NCBI GenBank assembly: GCA_027293415.1
Contig: JAPUFX010000018.1
Span: forward strand, 1 to 33,943
DNA: 33,943 nucleotides
Direction: 5' to 3'
DNA from: Candidatus Methylomirabilota bacterium
GTDB taxonomy: Bacteria > Methylomirabilota > Methylomirabilia > Methylomirabilales > CSP1-5
The position numbers were made by a program, and so were the translations under genes. Of the stretch, positions 15,871 to 24,829 are shown piece after piece. Each line of letters begins with the position of its first letter. Position 1 is the stretch's first letter. The notes beneath the pieces were generated by a model. That model was not told where the DNA came from. It ran no database searches and saw nothing but the letters and a program-made list of their open reading frames with translations.

Positions 15871-18063
15871 GTGCCCGTAGACCCTGCAGCCATCCTGGCC
15901 GATTTGAATCCGCCGCAGCGGGAGGCGGTCCTCCACACCGAGGGCCCCCTCCTTATCCTCGCCGGGGCCGGATCAGGGAAGACGCGTGTCATTACCCACC
16001 GCATTGCCTACCTCATAGGCGAGCTCAACATTCGGCCCTGGAATGTCCTCGCCGTGACGTTCACCAACAAGGCGGCCGAGGAGATGCGGGAGCGGGTGGC
16101 CAATCTTCTGGGGGCAGAGGGGCTGAACGTCTGGGTGGGAACATTTCACGCCACCTGCGTCAAGATCCTGAGGAAAAGCGCCCAGCACCTGGGCCTCCGT
16201 TCCTCTTTTGTCATCTACGATGAGGGCGATCAGCTGGCTCTCCTGAGGACGTGCCTCCGGGAGTTAGACCTGAGCGAGCGGGTGATACATCCGAGGGTGG
16301 TCCAGTCCAGGATCAGTCGCGCCAAGAATGATCTCCTTACCCCGGCCGAGTATGCGGCTCAGGCTGCCGATTACATGGAAGAACGTGTTGCTCGGATCTA
16401 TTACCGATACCAAGCTGCGCTTCAACGAAACGGGGCGCTCGACTTTGACGACCTCCTGAGTGAGACCGTACGGCTCTTCCTCGAGCGGCCGATGATCCTA
16501 ACCTCCTACCAAGACCTCTGGATCTATATCATGGTGGATGAGTATCAGGACACCAATCACGCCCAGTACCGGTTAATCCGGCTACTCGCCGAACGACACC
16601 AAAACCTGGCAGTGGTAGGGGATGACGATCAGTCGATCTATCGGTGGCGGGGAGCGGATCTCGGAAACATCTTGGATTTTGAGCGGGACTATCCGCTCTG
16701 CAAGGTGATCCGGCTCGAGCAAAACTATCGCTCGACCAAGTCTATCTTAGAGGCAGCTTCCTCCGTCATCGCCTGGAACCGTGGTCGCAAGGAAAAAAGG
16801 TTGTGGACCGATAATGACGCGGGGGAGCCGATTGGCTTCTGTCACGCGAGGGATGAGGAGCATGAAGCGGCCTTCATCGTAGAGACCATTCGGCATCTCG
16901 CGGTGCAGGAGGGATACAGCTTTGACGACTTCGCCGTCTTCTATCGGGTAAACGCCCAGTCCCGAGTTCTGGAGGATGCCTTGAAGCGGGCCGTCGTGCC
17001 TTACGTCATTGTGGGGGGTCTGAGGTTCTACGAGCGCAAGGAGATTCGAGACCTCTTGGCCTATCTAAGACTGATAGCTAACCCTGCCGACTCGGTCGGT
17101 TTTCTCCGAGCGGTGAACGTTCCGCCGAGAGGGGTTGGCCGGACAACCTTAGACCGGCTCACTCAATTTGCCATGGCCAGTGGGCTCTCCCTGTGGGAGG
17201 CATGTGCTGAGATCGAAAAACACGGACTGTTGCCCACACGACAGCTCAAGGCCCTGCAAGATTTTCGGTCTCTCATCGAGCGGTTCGTAATGCGGCTCCC
17301 TGAGACCTCGGTTCCCGACTTGGTCTCGACCCTCCTGCACGAGACTGGCTACGTGGCGGAACTGGAAAAGGAGGGAACCCCAGACGCCTTGAGCCGGATC
17401 GAGAACCTACGGGAGCTCATCTCGGCTGCTCAAGATTTCACGCAACGGAGTGAAGACACCTCGCTGCACGCGTTCCTGGATATGGTCAGTCTTCTCACCG
17501 ATGTGGATGAGGGGTTGAAGGATACCGGGGGCAAGGTGACCCTGATGACCCTGCACATGGCCAAGGGGTTAGAGTTTCCAGTGGTCTTCATCGCGGGAAT
17601 GGAGGAGGGGCTCTTCCCCCACGGTCGGGCCTACACCGATCCCGAAGAGCTCGAGGAGGAGCGGCGGCTCTGCTACGTGGGGATGACCCGAGCCAAGAGG
17701 CGCCTGTTCCTCACCACGGCCGTACAGCGGCGGCTTTACGGCGCAGAGAGCTTCAATCTCCCCTCCCGGTTTTTGGAAGAGATTAAACCGCACCTCCTTC
17801 ACAGGATCGAGGCCTTGACACTGTCCTCTGCGTCTACACTCGAAGGCTCTCATCAGCCATCCCCGCGTTATGAGGTAGAGGAGGACCAGATCCCCTTTGT
17901 GGACTTCTACCAGCCCGGGGTCTGGGTGCGGCATCCGGAATGGGGCGTGGGCAGGATCCGGGAGCGGATTGGGCATGGAGAAGAGATGAAGGTGGTGGTT
18001 ACTTTTTCTGGGATTGGAACCAAAAAACTCAAGGTGAAATACGCCCAGCTCTCGCGGGCCTGA
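15871..18063 (+). CDS. pcrA: UvrD/PcrA-type superfamily I DNA helicase
   Basis: 730 aa, typical PcrA/UvrD length. Motifs in order: Q-motif LNPPQREAV; I LAGAGSGKTRVITHRIAYL; Ia VTFTNKAAEEMRERV; II DEYQDTN; III GDDDQSIYRWRGA; IV LEQNYRST; V TLHMAKGLEFPVVFIAGMEE; VI CYVGMTRAKRRL. The C-terminus (WVRHPEWGVGRIRERI...VTFSGIGTKKLKVKYAQL) is the Tudor-like domain that PcrA/UvrD uses to bind RNA polymerase. It unwinds DNA 3'-5' in nucleotide excision repair and resolves transcription-replication conflicts. GTG start at 15871, 12 bp after the CLC stop, with no strong ribosome site. PcrA and UvrD cannot be separated by eye. Confidence 0.94.
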   Translation: MPVDPAAILADLNPPQREAVLHTEGPLLILAGAGSGKTRVITHRIAYLIGELNIRPWNVLAVTFTNKAAEEMRERVANLLGAEGLNVWVGTFHATCVKILRKSAQHLGLRSSFVIYDEGDQLALLRTCLRELDLSERVIHPRVVQSRISRAKNDLLTPAEYAAQAADYMEERVARIYYRYQAALQRNGALDFDDLLSETVRLFLERPMILTSYQDLWIYIMVDEYQDTNHAQYRLIRLLAERHQNLAVVGDDDQSIYRWRGADLGNILDFERDYPLCKVIRLEQNYRSTKSILEAASSVIAWNRGRKEKRLWTDNDAGEPIGFCHARDEEHEAAFIVETIRHLAVQEGYSFDDFAVFYRVNAQSRVLEDALKRAVVPYVIVGGLRFYERKEIRDLLAYLRLIANPADSVGFLRAVNVPPRGVGRTTLDRLTQFAMASGLSLWEACAEIEKHGLLPTRQLKALQDFRSLIERFVMRLPETSVPDLVSTLLHETGYVAELEKEGTPDALSRIENLRELISAAQDFTQRSEDTSLHAFLDMVSLLTDVDEGLKDTGGKVTLMTLHMAKGLEFPVVFIAGMEEGLFPHGRAYTDPEELEEERRLCYVGMTRAKRRLFLTTAVQRRLYGAESFNLPSRFLEEIKPHLLHRIEALTLSSASTLEGSHQPSPRYEVEEDQIPFVDFYQPGVWVRHPEWGVGRIRERIGHGEEMKVVVTFSGIGTKKLKVKYAQLSRA

Positions 18064-18530
18064 ATGGTCGGGTTCCGGGGGACATCCTTGACTAACAGCT
18101 CGAAGGGACCTTCCTCGGCCGCGCCATATTCTCCTGGGGCTTGAGTCGCAGGGGCAATCTTATGCACGCCGAGGGGCCCCGCCGCTCACGGCAATGTCGC
18201 TGGGGACCTTCAGGTGCGGCCTAAATAAACAAAAATCCGCGAGGAGAGTCGCGTATCTTCGGAAGGGCGAGGGGAGCTGGGCCTGGACGCGGCGGAACCT
18301 GGTTTGCGGGCGGCCAGGGGGGGGACGTCCCACCGGAGCGAAGTGGAGGTGGGGGATGGCCGTCCTGACGCAGGGGCGAACCGCCTGGCGCGGAAGTACC
18401 GGCTTTCGCGAGACCGACCCCGTGGAATTGTTCCGCCGGGGAAGACCCACTCCCTGAGCCCTTCCTGGCTCGGCTACCATGAGAGGGCCGGAGCGAGGGG
18501 CGTGGAGGCGCTGCTCCCATCGGAAAATCT
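18064..18530. other. Long intergenic region, GC-rich and potentially structured
   Basis: About 470 bp with no gene I can support. The left part holds a 65-bp dispersed repeat (18106-18170). The right part is very GC-rich and rich in inverted repeats, for example CCCACC (18328 region) with GGTGGG, and GAGCCC with GGCTC near 18457-18472. I compared it by eye with RNase P, SRP, tmRNA and 6S RNA signatures and found no match. Short open frames here look incidental. Confidence 0.5.
18106..18170. repeat. Dispersed 65-bp repeat, copy A
   Basis: Shares GGACCTTCCTC(G/A)GCCGC, then GCCATATTCTCC, and further GCAGGGGCAA and GCACGC blocks with copy B (20512-20575), over about 65 bp with scattered differences. 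Both copies follow a gene stop within about 50 bp. On the minus strand both read as similar peptides (GEYGAAEEGPFELLV here). Confidence 0.7.
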
Positions 18531-18558
18531 TTGTGAGCTTATCGTGAAATGCTATCAT
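18531..18558 (+). promoter_or_regulatory. Probable sigma-70 promoter for gatC
   Basis: TTGTGA (18531-18536), a 16-bp spacer, and TATCAT (18553-18558; 5 of 6). The predicted start near 18565 leaves a short leader containing AGGGGGGAG, the gatC ribosome site. Confidence 0.5.
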
Positions 18559-18587
18559 GACCCTACTTCGAGGGGGGAGATAAGACG

Positions 18588-18878
18588 ATGAAAATCTCGT
18601 ACGAAGAGGTGGAGCATGTGGGGAGGCTGGCCCGCCTGGCCCTTTCCGAGGAGGAGAGGGAGAGAATGCGGGCTCAGCTGGATGCGATCCTGACGTACAT
18701 CGACAAGCTGAACGAGCTGGATACCAGTCAGGTCGAGCCGACTTCCCACGTTATCCCCATGACCAATGTGTTTCGCGAAGATAAGGTCCGCCCATCTCTT
18801 TCTCAGGATCAGGCCTTGGCAAATGCCCCCGATCGGCAGGAGGCCCTCTTCCGCGTTCCTCGAATTCTCGAAGAATAG
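18588..18878 (+). CDS. gatC: Aspartyl/glutamyl-tRNA amidotransferase subunit C
   Basis: GatC, 96 aa, the small subunit that stabilises GatA in the GatCAB complex, which converts Glu-tRNA-Gln or Asp-tRNA-Asn to the amidated form. Conserved features: EEVEHVGRLARLALSEEER, LDAILTYIDKLNELDTSQVEPTSHV (shown here in parts as LDAILTYIDKL and VEPTSHV), and the C-terminal NAPDRQEALFRVPRILE. Good site AGGGGGGAG ahead of the ATG. The stop TAG at 18876-18878 runs directly into a heptamer array. Confidence 0.96.
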   Translation: MKISYEEVEHVGRLARLALSEEERERMRAQLDAILTYIDKLNELDTSQVEPTSHVIPMTNVFREDKVRPSLSQDQALANAPDRQEALFRVPRILEE

Positions 18879-18996
18879 GTTTAGGGTTGATGGTTGAGGG
18901 TTCAGAGGCGAAACCGGGAAAGTCCAATGCCCAAGGTCCAACGTCTGCCAGAGCAAGTTTCTCAATACAATGAACCGTGAATCCTGAACTATGAAC
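18878..18996. repeat. Three heptanucleotide arrays between gatC and gatA
   Basis: Three back-to-back 7-bp arrays of different sequence. GGTTnAn x4 at 18878-18905 (GGTTTAG, GGTTGAT, GGTTGAG, GGTTCAG); GTCCAAn-type x3 at 18922-18942 (GTCCAAT, GCCCAAG, GTCCAAC); nnTGAAC x4 at 18969-18996 (AATGAAC, CGTGAAT, CCTGAAC, TATGAAC). The first begins on the last base of the gatC stop codon; the third is roughly the reverse complement of the first. They fill most of the spacer. Confidence 0.75.
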
Positions 18997-19006
18997 GATT
19001 CTTAGG

Positions 19007-20467
19007 ATGGAACTGTACGAACTGGGCATTCATGGATTGCAGGAACTGCTCCAGCACCGAAAGGTGACGGCCGGCGAGGTGCTGAGGGCGTTTCTGAAGC
19101 GGATCGCACAGCTGGAGGGGAAGGTCCACGCGTTCATGGCCGTGACCGGTCGGGAGGCGTTGGGGATGGCAACGCGTCTGGATCGACGGATTGCGCGAGG
19201 GGACGACGTCGGTCCGTTAGCCGGTATTCCACTTGCCATCAAGGATGTCATTTGCACGCAGGGGATCCCGACCACCTGCTCCTCCAAGATCCTCGAGGGA
19301 TTCGTTCCCCCCTATGACGCGACGGTGATGAAACGCCTATACCAGGCTGGCATGGTCCTTCTCGGCAAGACCAATATGGACGAATTTGCCATGGGATCTT
19401 CCACCGAGAATTCGGGGTACAAGGTCACCCGAAATCCCTGGGACTTGGGCCGCGTCCCAGGGGGGTCCAGCGGGGGATCGGCGGCGGCGGCGGCGGCGGA
19501 CTTGTGCGCCGGGGCGATCGGCTCGGACACCGGGGGTTCGATCCGGCAGCCGGCTGCCCTCTGCGGCATCGTCGGACTGAAACCGACCTATGGTCGGGTC
19601 TCCCGATATGGGCTTGTCGCCTTCGCGTCATCGCTCGATCAGATCGGGCCCATGACCAAAGATGTTCGGGATGCGGCGATCCTCTTGAACGTCATCACCG
19701 GTCACGATCCCTGCGACTCCACCTCGGTGGACCTGCCCGTCCCGGACTACACGGCTGCGCTCGGTCGGGAGATCACAAACCTGAGGATTGGCATCCCGGA
19801 TGAGTACTTCGTCGAAGGGATGGACCCTGAAGTCGAGACAGCTATCCGGCAGGCCATCACTGTTTTGGAATCCCTGGGCGCAAGGGCAGAGCGCATCACT
19901 CTCCCCCACACCGAGTATGCCGTGGCGACCTACTATCTGGTGGCTACGGCGGAGGCGAGTTCGAACCTGGCCCGGTATGACGGGGTGAAGTATGGAATCC
20001 GTGCTTCGGAGAGCAAAGACCTCCTCGCCATGTACACGCGGACCCGGCGGGAAGGATTCGGTGCCGAGGTGAAGCGACGGATCATGCTGGGGACCTATGC
20101 CCTGAGCGCCGGATACTACGACGCCTACTATGTGAAGGCGCTGAAGGTGCGGACCTTGATTCGGAAAGACTTCGAGGAGGCCTTCAAGCGGTGCGAGGTG
20201 ATCCTGACCCCGACTGCACCCACAGCTGCCTTTCGTCTCGGCGAGAAGACAGACGATCCCTTGACCATGTATCTTTCAGACATCTTCACCATCTCCGCCA
20301 ACCTGGCAGGGATCCCGGGGATCTCGCTCCCCTGCGGCTTTACTCAAGCCGGTCTCCCCATAGGTCTGCAGCTCCTCGGGAAGCCCTTTGATGAGGAGAC
20401 TCTCTTACAGGTGGCCTTTGCCTATGAACAGGCCACGGATTGGCACAAACGCAAACGACCCCTCTAA
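19007..20467 (+). CDS. gatA: Aspartyl/glutamyl-tRNA amidotransferase subunit A
   Basis: 486 aa, full length amidase subunit that hydrolyses glutamine and passes ammonia to GatB. The Ser-cisSer-Lys triad is visible: the Lys in [12 protein letters not shown] near residue 77, and the amidase signature [20 protein letters not shown] then [16 protein letters not shown], which contains the cis-Ser and nucleophilic Ser near 152-180. The block [15 protein letters not shown] just before it is typical of GatA. AGG directly abuts the ATG, so the ribosome site is poor; no alternative start fits the conserved N-terminus. The preceding spacer consists of heptamer repeats. Confidence 0.97.
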   Translation: MELYELGIHGLQELLQHRKVTAGEVLRAFLKRIAQLEGKVHAFMAVTGREALGMATRLDRRIARGDDVGPLAGIPLAIKDVICTQGIPTTCSSKILEGFVPPYDATVMKRLYQAGMVLLGKTNMDEFAMGSSTENSGYKVTRNPWDLGRVPGGSSGGSAAAAAADLCAGAIGSDTGGSIRQPAALCGIVGLKPTYGRVSRYGLVAFASSLDQIGPMTKDVRDAAILLNVITGHDPCDSTSVDLPVPDYTAALGREITNLRIGIPDEYFVEGMDPEVETAIRQAITVLESLGARAERITLPHTEYAVATYYLVATAEASSNLARYDGVKYGIRASESKDLLAMYTRTRREGFGAEVKRRIMLGTYALSAGYYDAYYVKALKVRTLIRKDFEEAFKRCEVILTPTAPTAAFRLGEKTDDPLTMYLSDIFTISANLAGIPGISLPCGFTQAGLPIGLQLLGKPFDEETLLQVAFAYEQATDWHKRKRPL

Positions 20468-20511
20468 CGGGGTTAACCGATGACCACTGTCCGACAACTA
20501 AGGGCTCGGAT

Positions 20512-20575
20512 GGACCTTCCTCAGCCGCGCCATATTCTCCGAGGATTTGATGCGCAGGGGCAACGTTACGCACGC
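20512..20575. repeat. Dispersed 65-bp repeat, copy B
   Basis: Second copy of the repeat at 18106-18170, same orientation, starting 44 bp after gatA. On the minus strand it reads GEYGAAEEGPSEPLV, close to the peptide of copy A. Confidence 0.7.
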
Positions 20576-20702
20576 TTAGGCGTTGTAATTCGCCAGTGCG
20601 GGCCACCCCCGCCTGCGCTAGGCTCCGGCGGCGGGACCCCGGCCGACGCAAGCCAGATGTCGCCTGCCTCGGAAGGAACCCCCTCCTCGCCCTTTCCGAC
20701 TT

Positions 20703-20730
20703 CGGTCATCGGTCATCGGTCGTCGGTCAT
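20703..20730. repeat. Heptamer array CGGTCAT x4
   Basis: Four 7-bp units CGGTCAT, CGGTCAT, CGGTCGT, CGGTCAT ending 12 bp before the start of the cyclotransferase-like gene. Same family as the arrays at 21190-21308 and 26878-26948. Confidence 0.75.
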
Positions 20731-20742
20731 CGAGCGAAGCTA

Positions 20743-21186
20743 ATGTTGTACTTTGCGTATGGCTCTAATATGGAGCGGGTCTGGTTCAAAAGGCGCTGTC
20801 CAGGGGGCAAGTTTGTCTCGGCAGTCACGCTCCGTGACTACGACATTACCTTCACCCAAAGCTCCACCATGTGGGGTGGCGGGGCCGCTGATCTGAAGCC
20901 CACGCCGGGACGAGTTGTGGAGGGAGTCCTCTGGGAGGTCGGTGAGCCGGATCTGAAAGCCCTGGACCAGTACGAGGGGGTCCCCAGTGACTATATCCGG
21001 AAGAAGTTGACGGTAGAGCTGAAAGATGGGAAACCATGCGAGGCTTTCGCCTATATCGTGGTCCGACCAAGTGGCTATCGGTCGCCATCGAAACGCTATA
21101 TGCGGCTCCTGGTCCAGGGAGCGGAAGAGCATGGTCTGTCTGACGCGTATATCATGCGGCTGGAGGCGATCAAGACATCTGGCTGA
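20743..21186 (+). CDS. Gamma-glutamylcyclotransferase (AIG2-like) fold protein
   Basis: 147 aa. MLYFAYGSNM is the diagnostic substrate loop of the GGCT/AIG2 fold; the presumed catalytic Glu is in ALDQYEGVPSDYIR near residue 82, and the strand EGVLWEV before it matches the family. Members release 5-oxoproline from gamma-glutamyl amines or peptides; the substrate here is unknown. It lies between gatA and gatB in the same direction, but repeats on both sides suggest independent insertion rather than a role in tRNA amidation. An upstream in-frame extension from 20596 runs through repeat DNA and is not credible; no good ribosome site is seen before ATG 20743. Confidence 0.85.
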   Translation: MLYFAYGSNMERVWFKRRCPGGKFVSAVTLRDYDITFTQSSTMWGGGAADLKPTPGRVVEGVLWEVGEPDLKALDQYEGVPSDYIRKKLTVELKDGKPCEAFAYIVVRPSGYRSPSKRYMRLLVQGAEEHGLSDAYIMRLEAIKTSG

Positions 21187-21189
21187 GTA

Positions 21190-21308
21190 CCGATGACCGA
21201 CGACCGACCACCGACGACCGACGACAAGGCAGGGGAAAGCTTTTTGGTTCCCCACGGTCATCGGTCATCGGACACCGGTCGTTGAACGGTGAACCATGAA
21301 CAGTGAAC
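21190..21308. repeat. Heptamer arrays upstream of and inside the gatB start
   Basis: CCGACGA-type x5 at 21190-21224, CGGTCAT-type x4 at 21255-21282 (inverse of the first, so the two can pair into a hairpin), then nnTGAAC x4 at 21281-21308 (GTTGAAC, GGTGAAC, CATGAAC, AGTGAAC). The gatB start codon (ATG 21296) and its first residues MNSE lie inside the last array. Confidence 0.75.
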
Positions 21309-22750
21309 TAAAATACGAGGCGGTGATCGGACTTGAGGTCCATGTTCAACTCCTCACCGAGTCAAAGATCTTTTGCGGCTGTAGCACCCGCTTCGGAGAG
21401 ACTCCCAACTCTCAGACCTGCCCCGTTTGTCTGGGCATGCCGGGGGTCTTGCCGGTCCTCAATAAGAAGGCGGTAGAGTATGCCATCCGGACCGCCCTGG
21501 CGGTCCATGGCACGGTCGCCCCCCGCTCCCGTTTTGCCCGGAAGAACTATTTTTACCCCGACCTCCCCAAGGACTATCAGATTTCACAGTACGAATTGCC
21601 CCTGGCCACGGGGGGCCACGTAGAGACCAGTGATGACGGAACAGTCAAGCGGGTCAGGATTCGGCGGATCCATCTCGAAGAAGATGCGGGGAAACTCCTG
21701 CATGCCGGGACCATGGATCAGGCGGAGTACAGCCTGGTGGATTTCAATCGGTGCGGCGTGCCGTTGATCGAAATGGTAACGGAGCCGGACCTCCGCACGC
21801 CTGAGGAGGCGGGGGAGTTTCTGAAACAGTTTCGCGCCATTCTCCAATATCTGGGGGTGTCCCAGGGAAACATGGAGGAGGGAAATCTTCGCTGCGACGC
21901 CAATGTCTCGATCCGTCCGGAGGGGACCTCGGGCTATGGGGTGAAGACCGAGGTCAAGAACATGAACTCCTTTAGAAATGTCCAGCGAGCGTTAGAGTAT
22001 GAAATTCAGCGGCAGATCGGGCTCCTGACATCCAGTCAGCCGGTTGTCCAGGAAACTCGCCTCTGGGATCCCGACCAGGGGATCACTCTCCCCATGCGAG
22101 GGAAAGAGGAGGCCCACGACTACCGCTACTTCCCGGAGCCTGATTTGGTCCGCATCGAAGTTTCCCCCGCCTGGATTGAGGAGATCGCGGCGAATCTCCC
22201 GGAACTTCCCGCAGAACGGCGCCGACGGTTCATGCAGGCGTACGGGCTCCCGGAGTATGATGCAGCGGTACTCACCGCCAATAAGGCGCTCGCAAACTAC
22301 TTCGAAGAGTCCACGCAACTCCACCGGGACCCCAAGCTGGTGAGCAACTGGATCATGTCGGAGCTATTGGGATATCTCAATCGGGAAGGGAAAGAAATCA
22401 CTGAAAGCCCCGTCAGCCCCACCCAGTTGGCTGCCCTCCTGAAGCTGATCCAGGGGGAGATCATCAGCGGAAAGATCGCCAAGACGGTCTTCGAGGAGAT
22501 GTATCAGACGGGGAGAAGCCCTGAGGTGATCATCCAAGAGAAGGGACTGGTCCAGATCACCGACCGCGAGGAACTCAGCCGGATCGTGGACCAGGTCCTG
22601 GCCGAGAATCCGGGTCCTGTATCTGACTTCAGGGCGGGAAAGGAGAAAGCCCTCACTGCTTTAGTCGGGGCGGTGATGCGCTTGACCAAAGGGAAGGCCA
22701 ATCCGAAACTGATCAACGATCTGCTCCGAGAGAAGCTGTCCGGTCGGTAG
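21296..22750 (+). CDS. gatB: Aspartyl/glutamyl-tRNA amidotransferase subunit B
   Basis: 484 aa, full length. The N-terminus [20 protein letters not shown] and [18 protein letters not shown] are signature GatB; the zinc-type Cys pairs are in FCGCST and CPVC. Further conserved blocks: [56 protein letters not shown] and [13 protein letters not shown]. The C-terminal YqeY/tail domain ends [20 protein letters not shown]. It phosphorylates the misacylated tRNA and adds ammonia delivered by GatA. The start codon is derived from a heptamer repeat and no Shine-Dalgarno sequence is present, which is odd for a housekeeping gene. Confidence 0.97.
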   Translation: MNSELKYEAVIGLEVHVQLLTESKIFCGCSTRFGETPNSQTCPVCLGMPGVLPVLNKKAVEYAIRTALAVHGTVAPRSRFARKNYFYPDLPKDYQISQYELPLATGGHVETSDDGTVKRVRIRRIHLEEDAGKLLHAGTMDQAEYSLVDFNRCGVPLIEMVTEPDLRTPEEAGEFLKQFRAILQYLGVSQGNMEEGNLRCDANVSIRPEGTSGYGVKTEVKNMNSFRNVQRALEYEIQRQIGLLTSSQPVVQETRLWDPDQGITLPMRGKEEAHDYRYFPEPDLVRIEVSPAWIEEIAANLPELPAERRRRFMQAYGLPEYDAAVLTANKALANYFEESTQLHRDPKLVSNWIMSELLGYLNREGKEITESPVSPTQLAALLKLIQGEIISGKIAKTVFEEMYQTGRSPEVIIQEKGLVQITDREELSRIVDQVLAENPGPVSDFRAGKEKALTALVGAVMRLTKGKANPKLINDLLREKLSGR

Positions 22751-22813
22751 GCGCTCATCCCGCGAGCAACGCGCAAAAGGCGTGTGCCTAGTGGTCTTTA
22801 CAAGGAATCAAAG

Positions 22814-23863
22814 ATGCGAATCGCCTTGGTGACCCCGTACTGCTACCCTTCCACTCGTGGCAATGCGGTCACGGTGGAACGGATTGCGTCGGGACTCCGG
22901 GAGCGCGGATATCAGGTGGGGATCTACTCGCTCGAAGCCTTTCAGGATCGGCGGGAAGTCCCTTCGGCCATCCGGGATTTTGGCCCCGACCTCGTCCACG
23001 GCTTTCACGCCTTTGTGACCGGGGACCTGGTAGTAGCGGAGGCGGCGGAGGCACGTGTACCAGCCCTGGTCACCATCACCGGCACAGACGTCAACCACGA
23101 TCTGTTTGATTCCGAGCGACGCGAAAAGGTGGTCGAGGTGCTGAAAGGGGCTCAGGGTGTTGTGGCTTTTCATGAGAGCATCCAGGGAAAGCTCCTCAGG
23201 GAAGTTCCTGAGCTTCATGGAAGGGTTAGAGTGATCAGGCAGACGGTCGCATGCGACGGCAAAGAGGAGGATCATCATGCTCAGTGGGGACTGGATTCCC
23301 GGCACATCGTCTTCTTCTTCCCAGCAGGGATCCGAAGAGTGAAGAATCTTCCCTTTTGTGTTCCCCCCCTCTCGCGTCTCCAGGTCAGTTACCCGAATCT
23401 TCGCGCCCTGTATGCGGGCCCCATCGTGGAGGAGGAGGAGGGAAGGCGCCTCCTCGAGCTCCTCGCGGGCAACCAATGGGCCCGCTATCTGGGGGAGGTC
23501 CCGCATGAGGTGATCTGCAGCATGCTCCGAGTAGTCGACGTGGTGGTCAACTCCTCCCTTTCGGAAGGAGGGATGTCCAATGCCGTCCTCGAGGCCATGA
23601 GTCGGGGGGTGGCGGTCCTCGCCTCGGATATCGAGGGAAACCGATCCGTGATCGTGGACGAGGTGGACGGCCTCCTCTTCACCTCCGAAGATGACTTTGA
23701 GCGGAAAGCTGAACGCCTGATCGTCGATCCTGATCTTCGCCGGCGTCTGGGTAGGCACGCGAAGGCAAAGATCGAGCGGGAATTCTCCCCGGAGCGGGAG
23801 ATCGATGCCTACGAGCAGCTTTACCGCGACCTGCGCAGGGCCGTGATGGGGCCTGGCGAATAG
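22814..23863 (+). CDS. GT4 glycosyltransferase, SenB-like
   Basis: 349 aa, two-domain GT-B glycosyltransferase. N-terminal MRIALVTPYCYP...GNAVTVERIASGLRERG, then TITGTDVNHDLF and VRVIRQTV. The C-terminal GT4 half has GIRRVKNLPF, RYLGEVPHE, and the nucleotide-sugar motif NSSLSEGGMSNAVLEAMSRG followed by VLASDIEGN. From memory, this TGTD / REVK / LGE / SEGG..EA / S.I.GN set resembles SenB, the selenosugar synthase of selenoneine biosynthesis, more than general cell-wall GT4 enzymes; no senA or senC lies nearby, so a different acceptor is possible. ATG 22814 is preferred (AAGGAA upstream); a GTG at 22784 would add 10 residues. Next gene is a LysR regulator. Confidence 0.8.
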   Translation: MRIALVTPYCYPSTRGNAVTVERIASGLRERGYQVGIYSLEAFQDRREVPSAIRDFGPDLVHGFHAFVTGDLVVAEAAEARVPALVTITGTDVNHDLFDSERREKVVEVLKGAQGVVAFHESIQGKLLREVPELHGRVRVIRQTVACDGKEEDHHAQWGLDSRHIVFFFPAGIRRVKNLPFCVPPLSRLQVSYPNLRALYAGPIVEEEEGRRLLELLAGNQWARYLGEVPHEVICSMLRVVDVVVNSSLSEGGMSNAVLEAMSRGVAVLASDIEGNRSVIVDEVDGLLFTSEDDFERKAERLIVDPDLRRRLGRHAKAKIEREFSPEREIDAYEQLYRDLRRAVMGPGE

Positions 23864-23913
23864 CCAGCTCCGGGGTGGGGCCCCAGGAGCAGGAAGCGAT
23901 CCGAGATAATCGC

Positions 23914-24828
23914 ATGGATATTCGTGCCTTAGAGGTCTTTTGCAAGATCGTAGAGTTGAAAAGCTTCTCGAAGGCCGCCGAGGCGGTCTATCTGACTCAA
24001 CCGACGGTGAGCGGCCACATCAAGGGGCTCGAGGAATTTGTGGGGCTCAAGCTCTTGGACCGGCTCGGTCGGGAGGTAGTGCTGACAAAGGCGGGAGAGG
24101 TACTGTATGGGTATGCTAAGCAGGTGCTTGCCCTGAGGAACCAGGCGCTCCAGGCTCTGGAGGAGTACAAGGGCTCCTTGAAGGGACATTTGATCATCGG
24201 GGGGAGCAACATTCCTGGTGAGTACGTCCTCCCCGCACTCTTGGCCCGGTTCAAGGCCCAGTACCCGGAGATCTTCCTCACCTTGAGGATCGGTGACTCG
24301 AGGGATATTGCCCGAGGCGTGTTGGAGGGGACGTATGAACTGGGGGCCGTGGGGGCCAAGTTTGACGACGGTCAGTTGGTCTACACGAAGCTGCTGGAAG
24401 ATGAACTGGTGGTTGCTCTGCCTGCAGATCACGGGTGGGCTGCGCGGCCTGCGGTTGCCCTGGCGGAGCTGTTCGGGCAGCCCGTTATCTTGCGGGAACT
24501 CGGGTCGGGGTCCAGAAAGGTATTGGAGGAGGCGCTTCGTTCCGCAGGCCTGGACACCAGGGCTCTCACCGTGGTCGCAGAGCTGGGGAGCACCGAGGCA
24601 ATCCGCCAAGCGGTCAAGAGTGGTGCAGGGATTTCGGTGATCTCAATTCGGGCTATCCAGGAAGACCTGGACCGGGGGACGCTGCGCACGGTAGCCCTTG
24701 AGGGCCCGCGGCTCACCCGGGACTTTTATCTTATCTACCATAAGGTCCGCTCTAGATCTCCCCTCTGTAAGACCTTTGCTACCTTCGTGCTCAATTCGCT
24801 AGGCTCCATCCGAGGCAAAGAGTCCTAA
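23914..24828 (+). CDS. LysR-family regulator, selenium-metabolism type suspected
   Basis: 304 aa. The winged HTH at the N-terminus reads LEVFCKIVELKSFSKAAEAV and LTQPTVSGHIKGLEE, then LLDRLGREVVLTKAGE. The substrate-binding domain follows from about residue 88 (LIIGGSNIPGEYVLPALLARFKA is its first strand and helix). The LTQPTVS.HI..LEE and DRLGR.V.LT.AGE pattern and GGS.IPGEY.LP opening are what I recall for regulators tied to selenium metabolism and for CysB/Cbl-like sulfur regulators. The neighbouring PhnE-type stub and the SenB-like gene fit that idea. I chose ATG 23914 because it starts directly on the HTH; a GTG at 23875 would add 13 unlikely residues. The effector is unknown. Confidence 0.88.
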   Translation: MDIRALEVFCKIVELKSFSKAAEAVYLTQPTVSGHIKGLEEFVGLKLLDRLGREVVLTKAGEVLYGYAKQVLALRNQALQALEEYKGSLKGHLIIGGSNIPGEYVLPALLARFKAQYPEIFLTLRIGDSRDIARGVLEGTYELGAVGAKFDDGQLVYTKLLEDELVVALPADHGWAARPAVALAELFGQPVILRELGSGSRKVLEEALRSAGLDTRALTVVAELGSTEAIRQAVKSGAGISVISIRAIQEDLDRGTLRTVALEGPRLTRDFYLIYHKVRSRSPLCKTFATFVLNSLGSIRGKES

Positions 24829-24829
24829 A

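Noticed and set aside
13849-15936. 695-codon open frame on the minus strand opposite the CLC gene
   Set aside because: It is a shadow of the GC-rich CLC frame; the translation is His/Asp/Gly-rich without domains, whereas the + strand shows all CLC motifs.
18194-18591. Short overlapping open frames between the helicase gene and gatC
   Set aside because: Arg/Gly-rich translations typical of GC-rich non-coding DNA; no motif, no ribosome site.
21190-21308. CRISPR-like look of the repeat arrays
   Set aside because: Units are 7 bp, contiguous, with no unique spacers and no cas genes.
22808-23758. 316-codon minus-strand frame opposite the glycosyltransferase
   Set aside because: The + strand has clear GT4 motifs; the reverse frame has none.
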